Shown: in pieces, positions 1 to 7,720 of the stretch
Numbering within the stretch: position 1 is the first letter of the stretch
How the letters are laid out: every line of letters begins with the position of its first letter
NCBI GenBank assembly: GCA_031267635.1
Contig: JAIRYX010000452.1
Coordinates: forward strand, 1-29,647
DNA length: 29,647 nucleotides
Source of the DNA: Planctomycetaceae bacterium
GTDB taxonomy: Bacteria; Planctomycetota; Planctomycetia; Pirellulales; Thermoguttaceae
Direction: 5' to 3'
Program-made: the position numbers and the translations under genes
The notes under the pieces: generated by a model
What the model was told of the DNA's origin: nothing
Databases searched by the model: none
What the model saw: only the letters and a program-made list of their open reading frames with translations

Positions 1-490
1 GATAAGTAAAATTCCGCCGTTTGCCATGATTTATTGTTTTCATAATCAATTTCGCTCACACTTGATACGTACAAAATTAAGTATGTTAGTTAATATAACA
101 AATTATTTCGGCTGGACAAATAGGGGAGGACGGAAATATTTTCAAAAAATAAATAAAAAGATTACGCGATAAGATTTTTGCGCGTTATTACTTTTCTTAA
201 TTCGTTGGCATATCACAGTTTACGCAATCGCAGAAACAGTAAAAATTTTTTATTCTTTCATATTTTGGAGGAAATATAGATTCATATACACCTATTTGTT
301 CATAAAATTTATTGACGAAATAAAAATGCAATTTCCGTATTCACGGCTAAAATTAAGAATTAGCTATTTTCTTTTGCTGATTGTCGGAAAAACTCAAAAT
401 CGCTATTGAACAGACACTGATGTTTTCGTATTGTTCCGCTATCTGATTTAAAATTTCAAAACAATATTTCGATAAATAAAATCATTTTTC
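1..490. other. Gene-free AT-rich upstream interval
   Basis: I see no convincing coding frame, tRNA or structured RNA here. The stretch is strongly AT-rich and ends at the start of the HEAT-repeat gene. Positions 329-356 hold a phrase ending in a 'TATTCACGGCTAAAA' string, and a similar phrase occurs at 9543-9570 ('GCATTCGCGGCTAAAA'). This may be a short degenerate dispersed repeat. The interval presumably carries the promoter of the gene at 491, but I cannot single out convincing -35 and -10 boxes. Confidence 0.5.
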
Positions 491-1231
491 ATGTTTAGAA
501 AAAAACAGACAACTAGAATAAATACCGGCATTTACGTAATACTTTATTTTTTTGTTGCGTCTGTTTTTTTTCAGGCGGGATGTCAGACCGACAGTCAGCT
601 TGCTGTTTATATTCCGTTCAACAGTGCAAGACCGGATACGATTCCCGGTATCCTTACTCCGGCGGAACGGATTGAAATGGTACGTCTTAAAGGAGAAAAC
701 GGACGGCTTGCCGATCCGCAAACGCAAAAAATGATGGTCGAACATTTAACAAAAGAATACGCTGATTCACCTGATCCTGTCTTGCGGCAAGAAGTGGTGA
801 AAGCAATGGAACGGCTTAACAATTCCGAAGGGTTTGCTCTGTTCAAATATGCCGCGATGAAAGACGAAGACCCGTTTGTACGGCGTGCGGCGTGTCGTGC
901 CGTTGCGAGTCTTTTAACAAAAGAATCGGCGGCGGTACTTCGGCACGTTATTCGTCAGGACAACGACAAAGACGTTCAACTCCAAGCAATAAAAAGTCTG
1001 GCAGCATTTGACGATCAAGACACGATTGTCGTGTTGGGAGAATTACTTGAAAGCCGTTATGCGGCATTACGTTATCAAGCGATGCAGTCGCTCAAGTCCT
1101 GTACGAAACAAGATTACGGCGACGACGTCCGACGCTGGAAACAGTATATCGCCGGTCAAACTCCCGACCCGCCGGAAAAACTAACATTTTCTCAACGTCT
1201 CAGCTGGGAAAAACTTCCAGCGTTTAAGTGA
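491..1231 (+). CDS. HEAT-repeat putative lipoprotein
   Basis: A 246-residue protein of unknown specific role. Residues 1-30 form a basic then hydrophobic signal segment ending F-Q-A-G-Cys31. This resembles a lipoprotein signal, but the -3 residue is Gln instead of the usual Leu/Val/Ile, so lipidation is uncertain. Residues about 75-215 are alpha-helical with the recurring pattern of HEAT-like repeats (for example D-P-V-L-R-Q-E-V-V-K-A, D-P-F-V-R-R-A-A-C-R-A, K-D-V-Q-L-Q-A-I-K-S-L). Such repeats are known as protein-protein interaction scaffolds; no catalytic motif is visible. The ATG at 491 has no clear Shine-Dalgarno. The gene converges on the sulfatase gene and looks monocistronic. My inference is an envelope-anchored adaptor protein. 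Confidence 0.8.
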   Translation: MFRKKQTTRINTGIYVILYFFVASVFFQAGCQTDSQLAVYIPFNSARPDTIPGILTPAERIEMVRLKGENGRLADPQTQKMMVEHLTKEYADSPDPVLRQEVVKAMERLNNSEGFALFKYAAMKDEDPFVRRAACRAVASLLTKESAAVLRHVIRQDNDKDVQLQAIKSLAAFDDQDTIVVLGELLESRYAALRYQAMQSLKSCTKQDYGDDVRRWKQYIAGQTPDPPEKLTFSQRLSWEKLPAFK

Positions 1232-1271
1232 TATGTGACCGCGAAGGACATTTCTGTCGAGCAACAAGCGG

Positions 1272-2771
1272 TTAATATTGATCTGTCATCGGTTGCCAGG
1301 GCGTTTTACCGTCTTTCGGTTGAAGAAAAAGTGCGTCTGTTTCCGTGTACCAATCAAAAAGCAGTCTTTGCAATTCGATAACTTTTTCCGTATATTTATC
1401 CGCAAGGTCGTTTTGTTCGCCGACGTCGTCTTTGATATTGTACAAATGCGTGCGTCCGTCTTCGAGGCGTTGAATCAGTTTCCAATCGCCAAAACGAACC
1501 GACGACGACGGAAAACCGCCTTGATTACTGTAATGCGGATAATGCCAGAATAAAGGACGTTGCGGTAAACTTTTTCCGCCTTTGAGTAATGTCAGAAAAC
1601 TTATGCCGTCGAGATGCTGTTTCGGCTTGAGCGGAATTTCCGCCGCTTCCAGCAATGTCGGATAAAAATCGGTGCTTATGATCGGCGTATCATTGACGCT
1701 GCCGGATTTGATCGTTTTCGTCCATCGTATAATCAACGGTTCGCGGACGCCGCCTTCATAATTCCAGCCCTTCCCATTGCGGAACGGCAGATTGCTTGTC
1801 GGCGATCCTTCCGCCGTCGTCAATCCGCCGTTATCCGACATGAAAACGACAATCGTGTTTTCATTCAAATGAAGTTCTTCTAATTTCTTCAGCACCCGTC
1901 CAACCGTCTCGTCCATATGAGAAATCATTCCGGCGTAAGTCAGATGGTTCTGGCGAATCCGTGCTTTACGCGGTTCATCCGTAACGAACACTTGTTCTTC
2001 GCCGATAAAATCAAGGTCGGGGTTATCTTGCAGACCAAGTCGTTCTTTTTTTTCTCGGTAGGGAGCGATATATTTTTCAGCCGCCCCCAACGGCACATGC
2101 ACCTGATAAAGCGTGAGGAACAATAAAAACGGTTGATCGGATTTTCCAAAAGCGTCCAGTGTCAAAAGAGCGTCGTCTGCCGCGCGGGTTGTTTTCGTTT
2201 CAATAAGATTTTGCGTGTTATTTCTGTTTATCGGAGGATATTCCGGTAACGTCAGATTTTTGATGGACGGCGCAATATACCGCGTATCGCCGCTGACCAC
2301 GTCATATCCCTGATGTTGCGGTCCGTATTGTTTTACGTCACCCAAGTGCCATTTGCCGATCAATGCCGTTTGATATCCCGCCTCGTGAAACGCTTCACCG
2401 ATAGTTATTTCTTCAAGCGGCATGAATCGCTGCAATTCTGCCGGTTCATATTTTTCGCTACGGACTCCTGCAAGAAAATTTGTCAACCCGGCACGTGCCG
2501 GATAACGTCCGGTTTGGATACTGTAACGTGTCGGACTGCAAACGTTACACGCCGCATACGCCGAAGTAAAACAAATGCCGTCTTTTGCCAGTTGATCAAT
2601 ATTCGGCGTTTCATAAAATGTTTTCGGATTAAACGCGCCGACGTCGTTTACGCCAAGATCGTCGGCAAGAATGAACACAATGTTCGGTCGTTGATCCGCC
2701 GCAAAAACCGACGCTGTAACAAGAAAGAACAAAAAAGTGATTGTAGTTTTCATAAAAATTTTCTTTTCCAT
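1272..2771 (-). CDS. Secreted Cys-type sulfatase (arylsulfatase A family)
   Basis: A 499-residue exported hydrolase predicted to cleave sulfate esters, most likely from polysaccharides outside the cytoplasm. A signal peptide covers residues 1-25 (cleavage near V-F-A-A-D). Catalytic features in order are Asp37-Asp38 (metal ligands, I-L-A-D-D-L-G), the formylglycine motif Cys78-S-P-T-Arg82 followed by Y-S-I-Q-T-G-R, Lys140-W-His142, His225, Asp313-Asn314 (M-S-D-N-G-G) and Lys334 (G-K-G-W-N-Y-E-G-G). All expected active-site residues are present and the length is normal for the family. Cys78 must be oxidised to formylglycine by a maturase, none of which I recognise in the window. Met7 is an alternative start giving a more canonical signal peptide; neither start has a strong Shine-Dalgarno. 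The substrate cannot be told from sequence alone. Confidence 0.95.
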   Translation of the reverse strand: MEKKIFMKTTITFLFFLVTASVFAADQRPNIVFILADDLGVNDVGAFNPKTFYETPNIDQLAKDGICFTSAYAACNVCSPTRYSIQTGRYPARAGLTNFLAGVRSEKYEPAELQRFMPLEEITIGEAFHEAGYQTALIGKWHLGDVKQYGPQHQGYDVVSGDTRYIAPSIKNLTLPEYPPINRNNTQNLIETKTTRAADDALLTLDAFGKSDQPFLLFLTLYQVHVPLGAAEKYIAPYREKKERLGLQDNPDLDFIGEEQVFVTDEPRKARIRQNHLTYAGMISHMDETVGRVLKKLEELHLNENTIVVFMSDNGGLTTAEGSPTSNLPFRNGKGWNYEGGVREPLIIRWTKTIKSGSVNDTPIISTDFYPTLLEAAEIPLKPKQHLDGISFLTLLKGGKSLPQRPLFWHYPHYSNQGGFPSSSVRFGDWKLIQRLEDGRTHLYNIKDDVGEQNDLADKYTEKVIELQRLLFDWYTETDALFLQPKDGKTPWQPMTDQY

Positions 2772-3263
2772 TTGTGTTGTTAATTTTTGGCAATTTCTGA
2801 TAACGTTTTTTCGCCGGAGGAGTGTTTAGAAAAACACCAATAGTTTAATTGAAATCAATATTTTTTCAATTCTTTTTCTCGCATACTGTTGAAATGCTGA
2901 AAAAAATATGTAGAATAATAAAATATTTTCGTTAAGAGTGGGATAAGATTTCGGTGTTTCCAATTTTCAACAAGAAATATTGCGGATTTAATTGAATTTG
3001 TGCAAAATTTTTATCACATCTGTCAATATACACTAAATGAGTAATATAAAATGTATATCCAAAATAAACAAAAAACACCAAAATTGCACTTTCCATTATA
3101 AAATGATAGCTTGAGTTAAATTTGGCACGGATTGTGCTTATCAAACAATGAAACCGCTATTCAGGACATTATTTTGAGCGACTGAATGTTTGTATTTGCA
3201 AAATAGGTTGGCATGAGTTTTTGATTTTCTTTTCTCTCTTATCAATGGACCGGAGTTTCATCA
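2772..3263. other. Intergenic region between sulfatase and sigma factor genes
   Basis: This AT-rich interval separates the divergently transcribed sulfatase and sigma-factor genes and should contain both promoters. A small palindrome (GTGTTT, loop AGAA, AAACAC) lies at 2822-2837. The 12-mer TGTTTAGAAAAA inside it also occurs near 491 and 7509. No believable gene was found. The Shine-Dalgarno of the sigma gene (GGAG) is at 3252-3255. Confidence 0.5.
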
Positions 3264-4943
3264 ATGACAATTCCTTTTGAACAATTAGAAAAAGATTCCT
3301 TTTCCGCAACAAGCGAGCATCTCTGTTCCACCTACGAAGATAACCATTTGGAAAATGATTTCGGACTTTTTGAAGACGACGACCTTTTATCCAACGACAG
3401 CAATCTGGATATAGAGGATGACATTGATTTTGACGACAGCGACGACCTTGATGAGTGTGAATCTGTTGCATCAAAACGAAGTAAATCCACCAACAATAAC
3501 CGAATCGACGATCCAATTCGTATTTATTTGGTTCAAATGGGAGAAATTCCACTTTTGGACCATCAGGAAGAACAAAAAGCCGCTACGCAAATTGCACAAA
3601 CACGTTTTCGCTATCGTCGGCAAATTTTGTCGAATGATTATGTCATTCGTGCGGGAATTGAGCTTTTAGAAAAAGTTCTTGCCGGAAAACTTCGGCTTGA
3701 CCGTACAATGGAGATCTCCGTCACCAACACGAAAGCGAAAAAGCACATCAATCGAATTCTTCCGATTCATTTGACGACGCTTCGGCAAATGGCTTCCCGA
3801 AATAAAGCCGATTTTAAAGTGGCGATGAACCGTAAAAATACGCTGGAAGAACGCCGTAATGCGTGGAAAAGGATGAAAAACCGTCGGTTTCGGGCAGTAC
3901 GTCTTCTTATGGAATTGGAACTCCGCACGCAACGAATGCAGCCGTATCTTGAGAAATTGTCGCATATCAATCAAACGGTTCAACAACTTTATGACAGATT
4001 GACGGAACTGAAAAAACAGACGAAAAACGGCAATCATGAAAGTCGCGAGTTTGCTGAAAACCGCATTCAATTGATTCACGGTGAAATGCGAAAATACATC
4101 TTCTTAACGCAGGAATCGCCGCGAACGTTAAAACGCCGCATTGAACAAATGTACCAAACGCGCCGTGAATACGATATTACAAAGCGAAATTTTTCCGCAG
4201 GAAATCTTCGGCTTGTTGTTTCTATTGCGAAGCGTTATCGCAATCGCGGACTCAGTTTTCTTGATTTGATTCAAGAAGGAAATACCGGCTTGATGCGTGC
4301 GGTGGATAAGTTTGAACATGCGCGGGGCTACAAATTTTCCACGTATGCCACATGGTGGATTCGTCAAGCCATTACGCGGGCGATTGCGGATCAAAGCCAT
4401 ACCATTCGCGTACCGGTACATCTTATTGATACGATGAATCGCATTCGTACAATTTCACGCGAGCTAACGCAACAAAACGGAAATACTCCGACTCTCGACG
4501 ACACGGTACAGCATTCCGGTTTGACGCCGGAAGAAATCAATAACGCGATTTGTATGACGCGGCAGCCGCTTTCGCTTGACCAACCGGTCAACGACCACGA
4601 GGAAAGCGTGTTTGGCGATTTTCTGCGCGACGAACACGACGAGGATCCGCTTTTTGAAATGAACCGCGAGCTGCTGAAAAACCGTATCAACGACATATTG
4701 CAAGGATTAAGTTATCGGGAACGCGAAATCATCAAATTGCGTTACGGCTTAACCGATGGTTATACTTACACGTTAGAAGAAGTCGGCAGAATTTTTTCCG
4801 TAACACGCGAGCGTGTTCGTCAAATTGAAGTCAAAGCGGTACGAAAATTGCAACATCCGGTACGTTCTCACAAGTTGTGCGGTTTTCTGGATAACGCTTT
4901 ACTCGCCACGTCCGGCGGCAATAATTCCGTTGTGTTTGATTGA
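3264..4943 (+). CDS. rpoD: RpoD-type (group 1/2) sigma-70 factor
   Basis: A 559-residue RNA polymerase sigma subunit that directs promoter recognition. Residues 1-75 form a very acidic, low-complexity N-terminus (a region 1.1-like position). Region 1.2 begins near residue 82 (D-P-I-R-I-Y-L-V-Q-M-G). Residues about 120-310 are a long, basic, helical non-conserved insert. Region 2 is at about 312-380, with N-L-R-L-V-V-S-I-A-K-R-Y and the -10 reading segment T-Y-A-T-W-W-I-R-Q-A-I. Region 3 starts at I-R-V-P-V-H. Region 4 has the -35 helix-turn-helix at about 502-530 (V-T-R-E-R-V-R-Q-I-E). The conserved regions match housekeeping sigma factors closely. GGAG at 3252-3255 supports the ATG at 3264. 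It is either the primary sigma factor or one of the RpoD paralogues planctomycetes carry; the sequence alone does not decide this. Confidence 0.95.
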   Translation: MTIPFEQLEKDSFSATSEHLCSTYEDNHLENDFGLFEDDDLLSNDSNLDIEDDIDFDDSDDLDECESVASKRSKSTNNNRIDDPIRIYLVQMGEIPLLDHQEEQKAATQIAQTRFRYRRQILSNDYVIRAGIELLEKVLAGKLRLDRTMEISVTNTKAKKHINRILPIHLTTLRQMASRNKADFKVAMNRKNTLEERRNAWKRMKNRRFRAVRLLMELELRTQRMQPYLEKLSHINQTVQQLYDRLTELKKQTKNGNHESREFAENRIQLIHGEMRKYIFLTQESPRTLKRRIEQMYQTRREYDITKRNFSAGNLRLVVSIAKRYRNRGLSFLDLIQEGNTGLMRAVDKFEHARGYKFSTYATWWIRQAITRAIADQSHTIRVPVHLIDTMNRIRTISRELTQQNGNTPTLDDTVQHSGLTPEEINNAICMTRQPLSLDQPVNDHEESVFGDFLRDEHDEDPLFEMNRELLKNRINDILQGLSYREREIIKLRYGLTDGYTYTLEEVGRIFSVTRERVRQIEVKAVRKLQHPVRSHKLCGFLDNALLATSGGNNSVVFD

Positions 4944-4958
4944 TTTTATCAATCAAAC
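4934..4958. terminator. Bidirectional hairpin between convergent genes
   Basis: A perfect 10-bp inverted repeat, GTTTGATTGA (4934-4943) and TCAATCAAAC (4949-4958), with loop TTTTA. The left arm contains the sigma-factor stop codon. The flanks are moderately T-rich on the plus strand (TCTCTTTATTT). The opposite gene ends only 6 bp further on, so the same stem-loop can serve both transcripts. The lack of a long U-run makes intrinsic termination likely but not certain. Confidence 0.65.
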
Positions 4959-4964
4959 GTCTCT

Positions 4965-5348
4965 TTATTTCGGATGAAAAACCGGACGGTCGTTGTTATT
5001 TGCAGGCGTATCGGCTTGTTTGACTTCCCGCATGATTTCTTGTGAGAGATGCGCTTTGACGGTGGCATATTCGCCGGTTGTCATGTTGCCGTCGTCGCAT
5101 GCTTCCTGAAATTTGCTGAGATGCTCGGAAAGCGTCGGCGGTTGTTCTTCATCAATCGCCGATTTTCTGATTTTTGAAATCACATAATACGCAACAAAAC
5201 CAACAGCAATGACTACCGTAAAACCAATAATCAACGCGACAACCGTTCCAAAATCCAGCGAGTTCGTTGTTTTTTTGGCGGCGACTGTCCTCTGGGCGAA
5301 AAGAATCGCGTAATAAAATGTCTCCGTAAATGAGAATAACGTTTTCAT
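4965..5348 (-). CDS. Small membrane protein with SHOCT-like C-terminal tail
   Basis: A protein of about 127 residues of unknown function. I start it at the ATG at 5348; a TTG-initiated form reaching 5384 is possible but has no better ribosome site. An N-terminal hydrophobic stretch may be a signal peptide, and a second strong membrane helix follows (V-V-A-L-I-I-G-F-T-V-V-I-A-V-G-F-V-A-Y-Y-V). After a charged linker comes a short helical segment (L-S-K-F-Q-E-A-C-D-D-G-N-M-T-T-G-E-Y) similar in pattern to the SHOCT short-C-terminal-domain motif, in which a helix, a G-x-[LI/M]-[ST] turn and a second helix recur. The C-terminal tail is polar. It is convergent with the sigma gene. SHOCT assignment is by eye and tentative; a regulatory or oligomerising tail is the usual guess for that motif. 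Confidence 0.7.
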   Translation of the reverse strand: MKTLFSFTETFYYAILFAQRTVAAKKTTNSLDFGTVVALIIGFTVVIAVGFVAYYVISKIRKSAIDEEQPPTLSEHLSKFQEACDDGNMTTGEYATVKAHLSQEIMREVKQADTPANNNDRPVFHPK

Positions 5349-5735
5349 CGGAAAAGTAAAAAACGAAAGGTGAAAAGTTGGCAAAACATCTTTGATTCAT
5401 TCTATTATAAATCAAATTCGTGAGAAAATGCAAGAGGAAAATGGGCGAATTATTCAGGACAATTATATCTTCCAGCATTTTTCTATCGATTGAGGGCGAC
5501 GCGCGCAAGGGAAGATGCGCGCAGGGGCTGATGGCAATCTGATACACGCTGGCGACTTTAGGTATAATAGCGCATTTGAGTCTCCCTTTTTGACCAATGC
5601 TGATTGCCTTGCTGATAATTCCATATCGCGCAAACGGTCGTTGGTCAAAAGATTTGACCGTTTTGTCACATGGCTTTTCGGCATTATCTTTTTGCTTTCG
5701 GAAATCCCGCATTGGGGAAATCCGTATTAGATCTT

Positions 5736-5794
5736 CATGTTACGCATGAGCGATTAACATTCGGGAAGCGTAACGATAGCTCACACGTAACATG
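5736..5794. repeat. Long imperfect palindrome (stem-loop)
   Basis: The left arm is CATGTTACG (5736-5744), a two-base mismatch, then TGAGC (5747-5751). The right arm is GCTCA (5779-5783), a two-base mismatch, then CGTAACATG (5786-5794). The loop of 27 bases contains a partial further match to the arm (CGTAACG). It has no run of T afterwards, so it is not a typical intrinsic terminator. It may be a remnant of a mobile-element end or a protein-binding palindrome. Confidence 0.7.
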
Positions 5795-5806
5795 AGTTAG
5801 TAAAAA

Positions 5807-5880
5807 AGGAATGTTAAGGACAAAAGGAACCTTTGGGACGTGATGAACGATCAACATCGTCTAAAACCGAATTTAAAGTG
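5807..5880 (-). repeat. Dispersed intergenic element family 2, copy a
   Basis: Read on the minus strand, this copy starts with CACTTTAAATTCGGTTTT and continues through AGAC-GATGTT and CACGTCCC to TTTTGTCCTTAACATTCC. The same succession occurs on the plus strand at 12851-12948 and 21801-21889 and, shortened, at 18306-18360. Copies differ by many point changes, so the family looks old. It lies directly beside the MITE at 5901. Confidence 0.75.
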
Positions 5881-5900
5881 TGAGGCGTATATTCCAAATT

Positions 5901-6009
5901 AGACCTTTTCTCTAACCCTATCAATAGACCGAACACTATTCAAAAAACAGTTATTTTGTATTCACCTGTTTTGCATAAACAACCTGATATGAAGTTAGAG
6001 AAAAGGTCT
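5901..6009 (-). mobile_element. 109-bp MITE-like element, copy A
   Basis: This element has perfect 16-bp terminal inverted repeats, AGACCTTTTCTCTAAC and its complement, and encodes no protein. The flanks show a 3-bp direct repeat ATT (5898-5900 and 6010-6012), consistent with a target-site duplication. The register is ambiguous by one base because the neighbouring bases also match. Copy B at 23789-23897 has the same length in opposite orientation, differing by about seven substitutions and two single-base indels by eye. Non-coding elements with inverted ends are normally mobilised by a transposase encoded elsewhere; none is in the window. Confidence 0.88.
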
Positions 6010-6040
6010 ATTAAGAAAGTGTTTATTTTTTTATCGTCTT

Positions 6041-7285
6041 TTATCGCCCCGGCGATTGTGGCCAATAAATCGTTGGAACAGCGTTTGGATTTGTGCCGAA
6101 TGAAAAGTTGACGCCGAAATTGAATGCCCAGTTGGAATGTGTTGTGGTCATGTCACGTCCCAAAATGATGTTGTCCGCGACTTCAGCATAAACGTTCACA
6201 CGGTCGCTCCACCAATATTTTAGCCCGAAACCACATGGCACTTCCCATGTATTGACTCGGCGGCTGACGCCCAAATTGTCTTGAAAACGCTCATGGACAT
6301 ATCCTAAACCGATTTTCATATATGGACGCCATTTTGCTTCGCCATAGGGATAATAATGAATCGCCGCGTCTAGTGTCGTGATTTTGTTACTTCTATCCCG
6401 AACAGGCGTCACGGAATTGGAAACGTCGCGAATGGAAATCGACGAACACAACAACCGGCTTTCCACACCCCAATAGTGGTCGATGTTCCATCCGAGAACC
6501 ACGCCGCCATTTTCTCCTGATTTTTGGTCGATTTGTCCTTTGACTAATTTTGTTCCATATACTTTGCCGCAAAATACGCCAAAATAATAAGGACGGTCAA
6601 GCCAGCTTTCGTCTTCAAGCGGACGTCCCACTCCGCGATGCGGTCCATCCGGTGCATTAAACGGACTTAAAAGTTTGAGATTTTGCCAGCCGGTTTCTAG
6701 CAACGGCGACCGAAGCGGCATATATTGACTATACTCGCTGTTCTTTGTGGAATAATTGGGCGAGTTCGTGATTTCTTCCGATGAAACTGCGTTTTGTGAA
6801 TCATAAGGATTATTGTATGGATTGTGTTGCTCCCAATTACCGCCGTTTGCATAACCATAAGGAGGGCTACCATAAGGATATTGCAGCATTGGATAAGCAT
6901 AATAAGGAATTTGAGGGGATTGTGCAAAATAAGCTGGCGGAATTGCGGTACCGTTCCCGGCAATGTAAGTATTAACATTTGGTGCGGGGTAATTGCCGTA
7001 AACTGCGTTTCCATAAGGATTTGCTGTTGTTGAATAAAAATTTGTATTGTTTGGCGGCGTGAAATTCGTTTGATTGGTCGTTGCCGCGGCAGCATATTGT
7101 TGTAAATTGAGTTGCGGCGGCGACGGCGCGGAAGGTGGAAAATTATTATTTGGCGCGGTGGAAACATACTGAGCCAACAAAATTTGATTTTGGATTTGCA
7201 CGACTGCAATCAAAAATAGAATCACGATTCCGCGAAAAATGGGATTTGTCATCAAAAATTTGTTGTTTACCCGAACCCGAACCAT
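6041..7285 (-). CDS. Outer-membrane beta-barrel protein with Asn/Pro/Tyr-rich linker
   Basis: A 414-residue predicted envelope protein. A signal peptide covers about residues 1-39 (hydrophobic core I-V-I-L-F-L-I-A-V-V, likely cleavage before Q-Y-V). Residues 40-190 are low complexity, rich in Asn, Pro, Tyr, Gln and Ala, probably a disordered spacer. From about residue 230 to the end there are alternating short aromatic strands (Y-Y-F-G-V-F-C-G-K-V-Y-G, W-R-P-Y-M-K-I-G-L-G-Y, V-N-V-Y-A-E-V-A-D-N), ending in W-A-F-N-F-G-V-N-F-S-F-G-T. These resemble an eight-stranded OMP_b-brl/OmpA-like barrel. Met12 is an alternative start; neither start has a clear Shine-Dalgarno. The gene is transcribed divergently from the pilus locus. 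Function beyond a barrel is unknown. Confidence 0.8.
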   Translation of the reverse strand: MVRVRVNNKFLMTNPIFRGIVILFLIAVVQIQNQILLAQYVSTAPNNNFPPSAPSPPQLNLQQYAAAATTNQTNFTPPNNTNFYSTTANPYGNAVYGNYPAPNVNTYIAGNGTAIPPAYFAQSPQIPYYAYPMLQYPYGSPPYGYANGGNWEQHNPYNNPYDSQNAVSSEEITNSPNYSTKNSEYSQYMPLRSPLLETGWQNLKLLSPFNAPDGPHRGVGRPLEDESWLDRPYYFGVFCGKVYGTKLVKGQIDQKSGENGGVVLGWNIDHYWGVESRLLCSSISIRDVSNSVTPVRDRSNKITTLDAAIHYYPYGEAKWRPYMKIGLGYVHERFQDNLGVSRRVNTWEVPCGFGLKYWWSDRVNVYAEVADNIILGRDMTTTHSNWAFNFGVNFSFGTNPNAVPTIYWPQSPGR

Positions 7286-7720
7286 TATAATAACATTTAT
7301 GAAACTATTGAGAGAATTTGTATTTTACCGGGGCAAACCGGATTTTCTTATAAAAAGCGACGGATTATGCGGTATTTTTCTCTTGGCGTCAACAGGTATT
7401 TCTCCGTTTTTTCGATTTTTGAATGTTATTTTTGTATTCACTTTTTTCCAGCGACGAGTTGTTGTGAAAAAATAAGAAAAATTTGCAGAAGCAACGATAT
7501 GGCGGGATGTTTAGAAAAAGCGTATTGACTTTGGGGAGAAGTATCATTAGTTTGGTAAATAGAAGAATTGTTAACAACTTGCAGTTTGGAAAAACATGAC
7601 CACTCGCCGTCAAACTTTAATTATTCTAACTTCAATCTTTCGCGCTTTGCCATGCGAAAGGAAACACCGAGATATCGGCAATATTTAAACAATTTTCAAT
7701 TAACTCGTCAGGACAAAACA
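7286..7720. other. Intergenic region between barrel protein and pilB-like genes
   Basis: A divergent intergenic interval that should hold promoters for both neighbours. An upstream in-frame extension of the ATPase gene to a TTG at 7568 exists, but its translation is not family-like and I treat it as non-coding. Near 7507-7520 lies the sequence ATGTTTAGAAAAAGCG, sharing a 12-mer with positions near 491 and 2823. I found no clear sigma-70 promoter pair with normal spacing. Confidence 0.5.

Larger units (their letters stand above)
5349..6040. other. Gene-free interval rich in palindromes and repeats
   Basis: About 690 bp without a convincing gene, although small open frames exist on both strands at 5463-5730. 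They have no recognisable domain and no good ribosome sites. The part at 5490-5735 is more GC-rich than its surroundings and contains an 11-bp near-direct repeat (GCGCGCAAGGG / GCGCGCAGGGG near 5509-5536) and a perfect stem GGTCAAA-AGA-TTTGACC at 5643-5659. Then follow a long imperfect palindrome (5736-5794), one copy of a degenerate dispersed element (5807-5880) and a MITE (5901-6009). A structured RNA is possible at 5490-5735, but I could not match it to tmRNA, RNase P RNA, 6S RNA or SRP RNA. Confidence 0.6.

Noticed and set aside
5463..5730. Small genes on either strand in the GC-rich gap (71-73 residues)
   Set aside because: No domain, no ribosome site, and both strands are open at once, typical of chance frames in locally GC-rich DNA.
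5490..5800. tmRNA or RNase P RNA gene
   Set aside because: The phrase GGGGCTGATGG near 5524 recalls the start of tmRNA, but the T-loop, CCA end and tag reading frame are not seen, and no RNase P core motif is present.
7568..7720. N-terminal extension of the PilB-like ATPase to a TTG start
   Set aside because: The 51 extra residues are low-complexity and unlike the family. The ATG at 7721 has AGGA at a proper distance.
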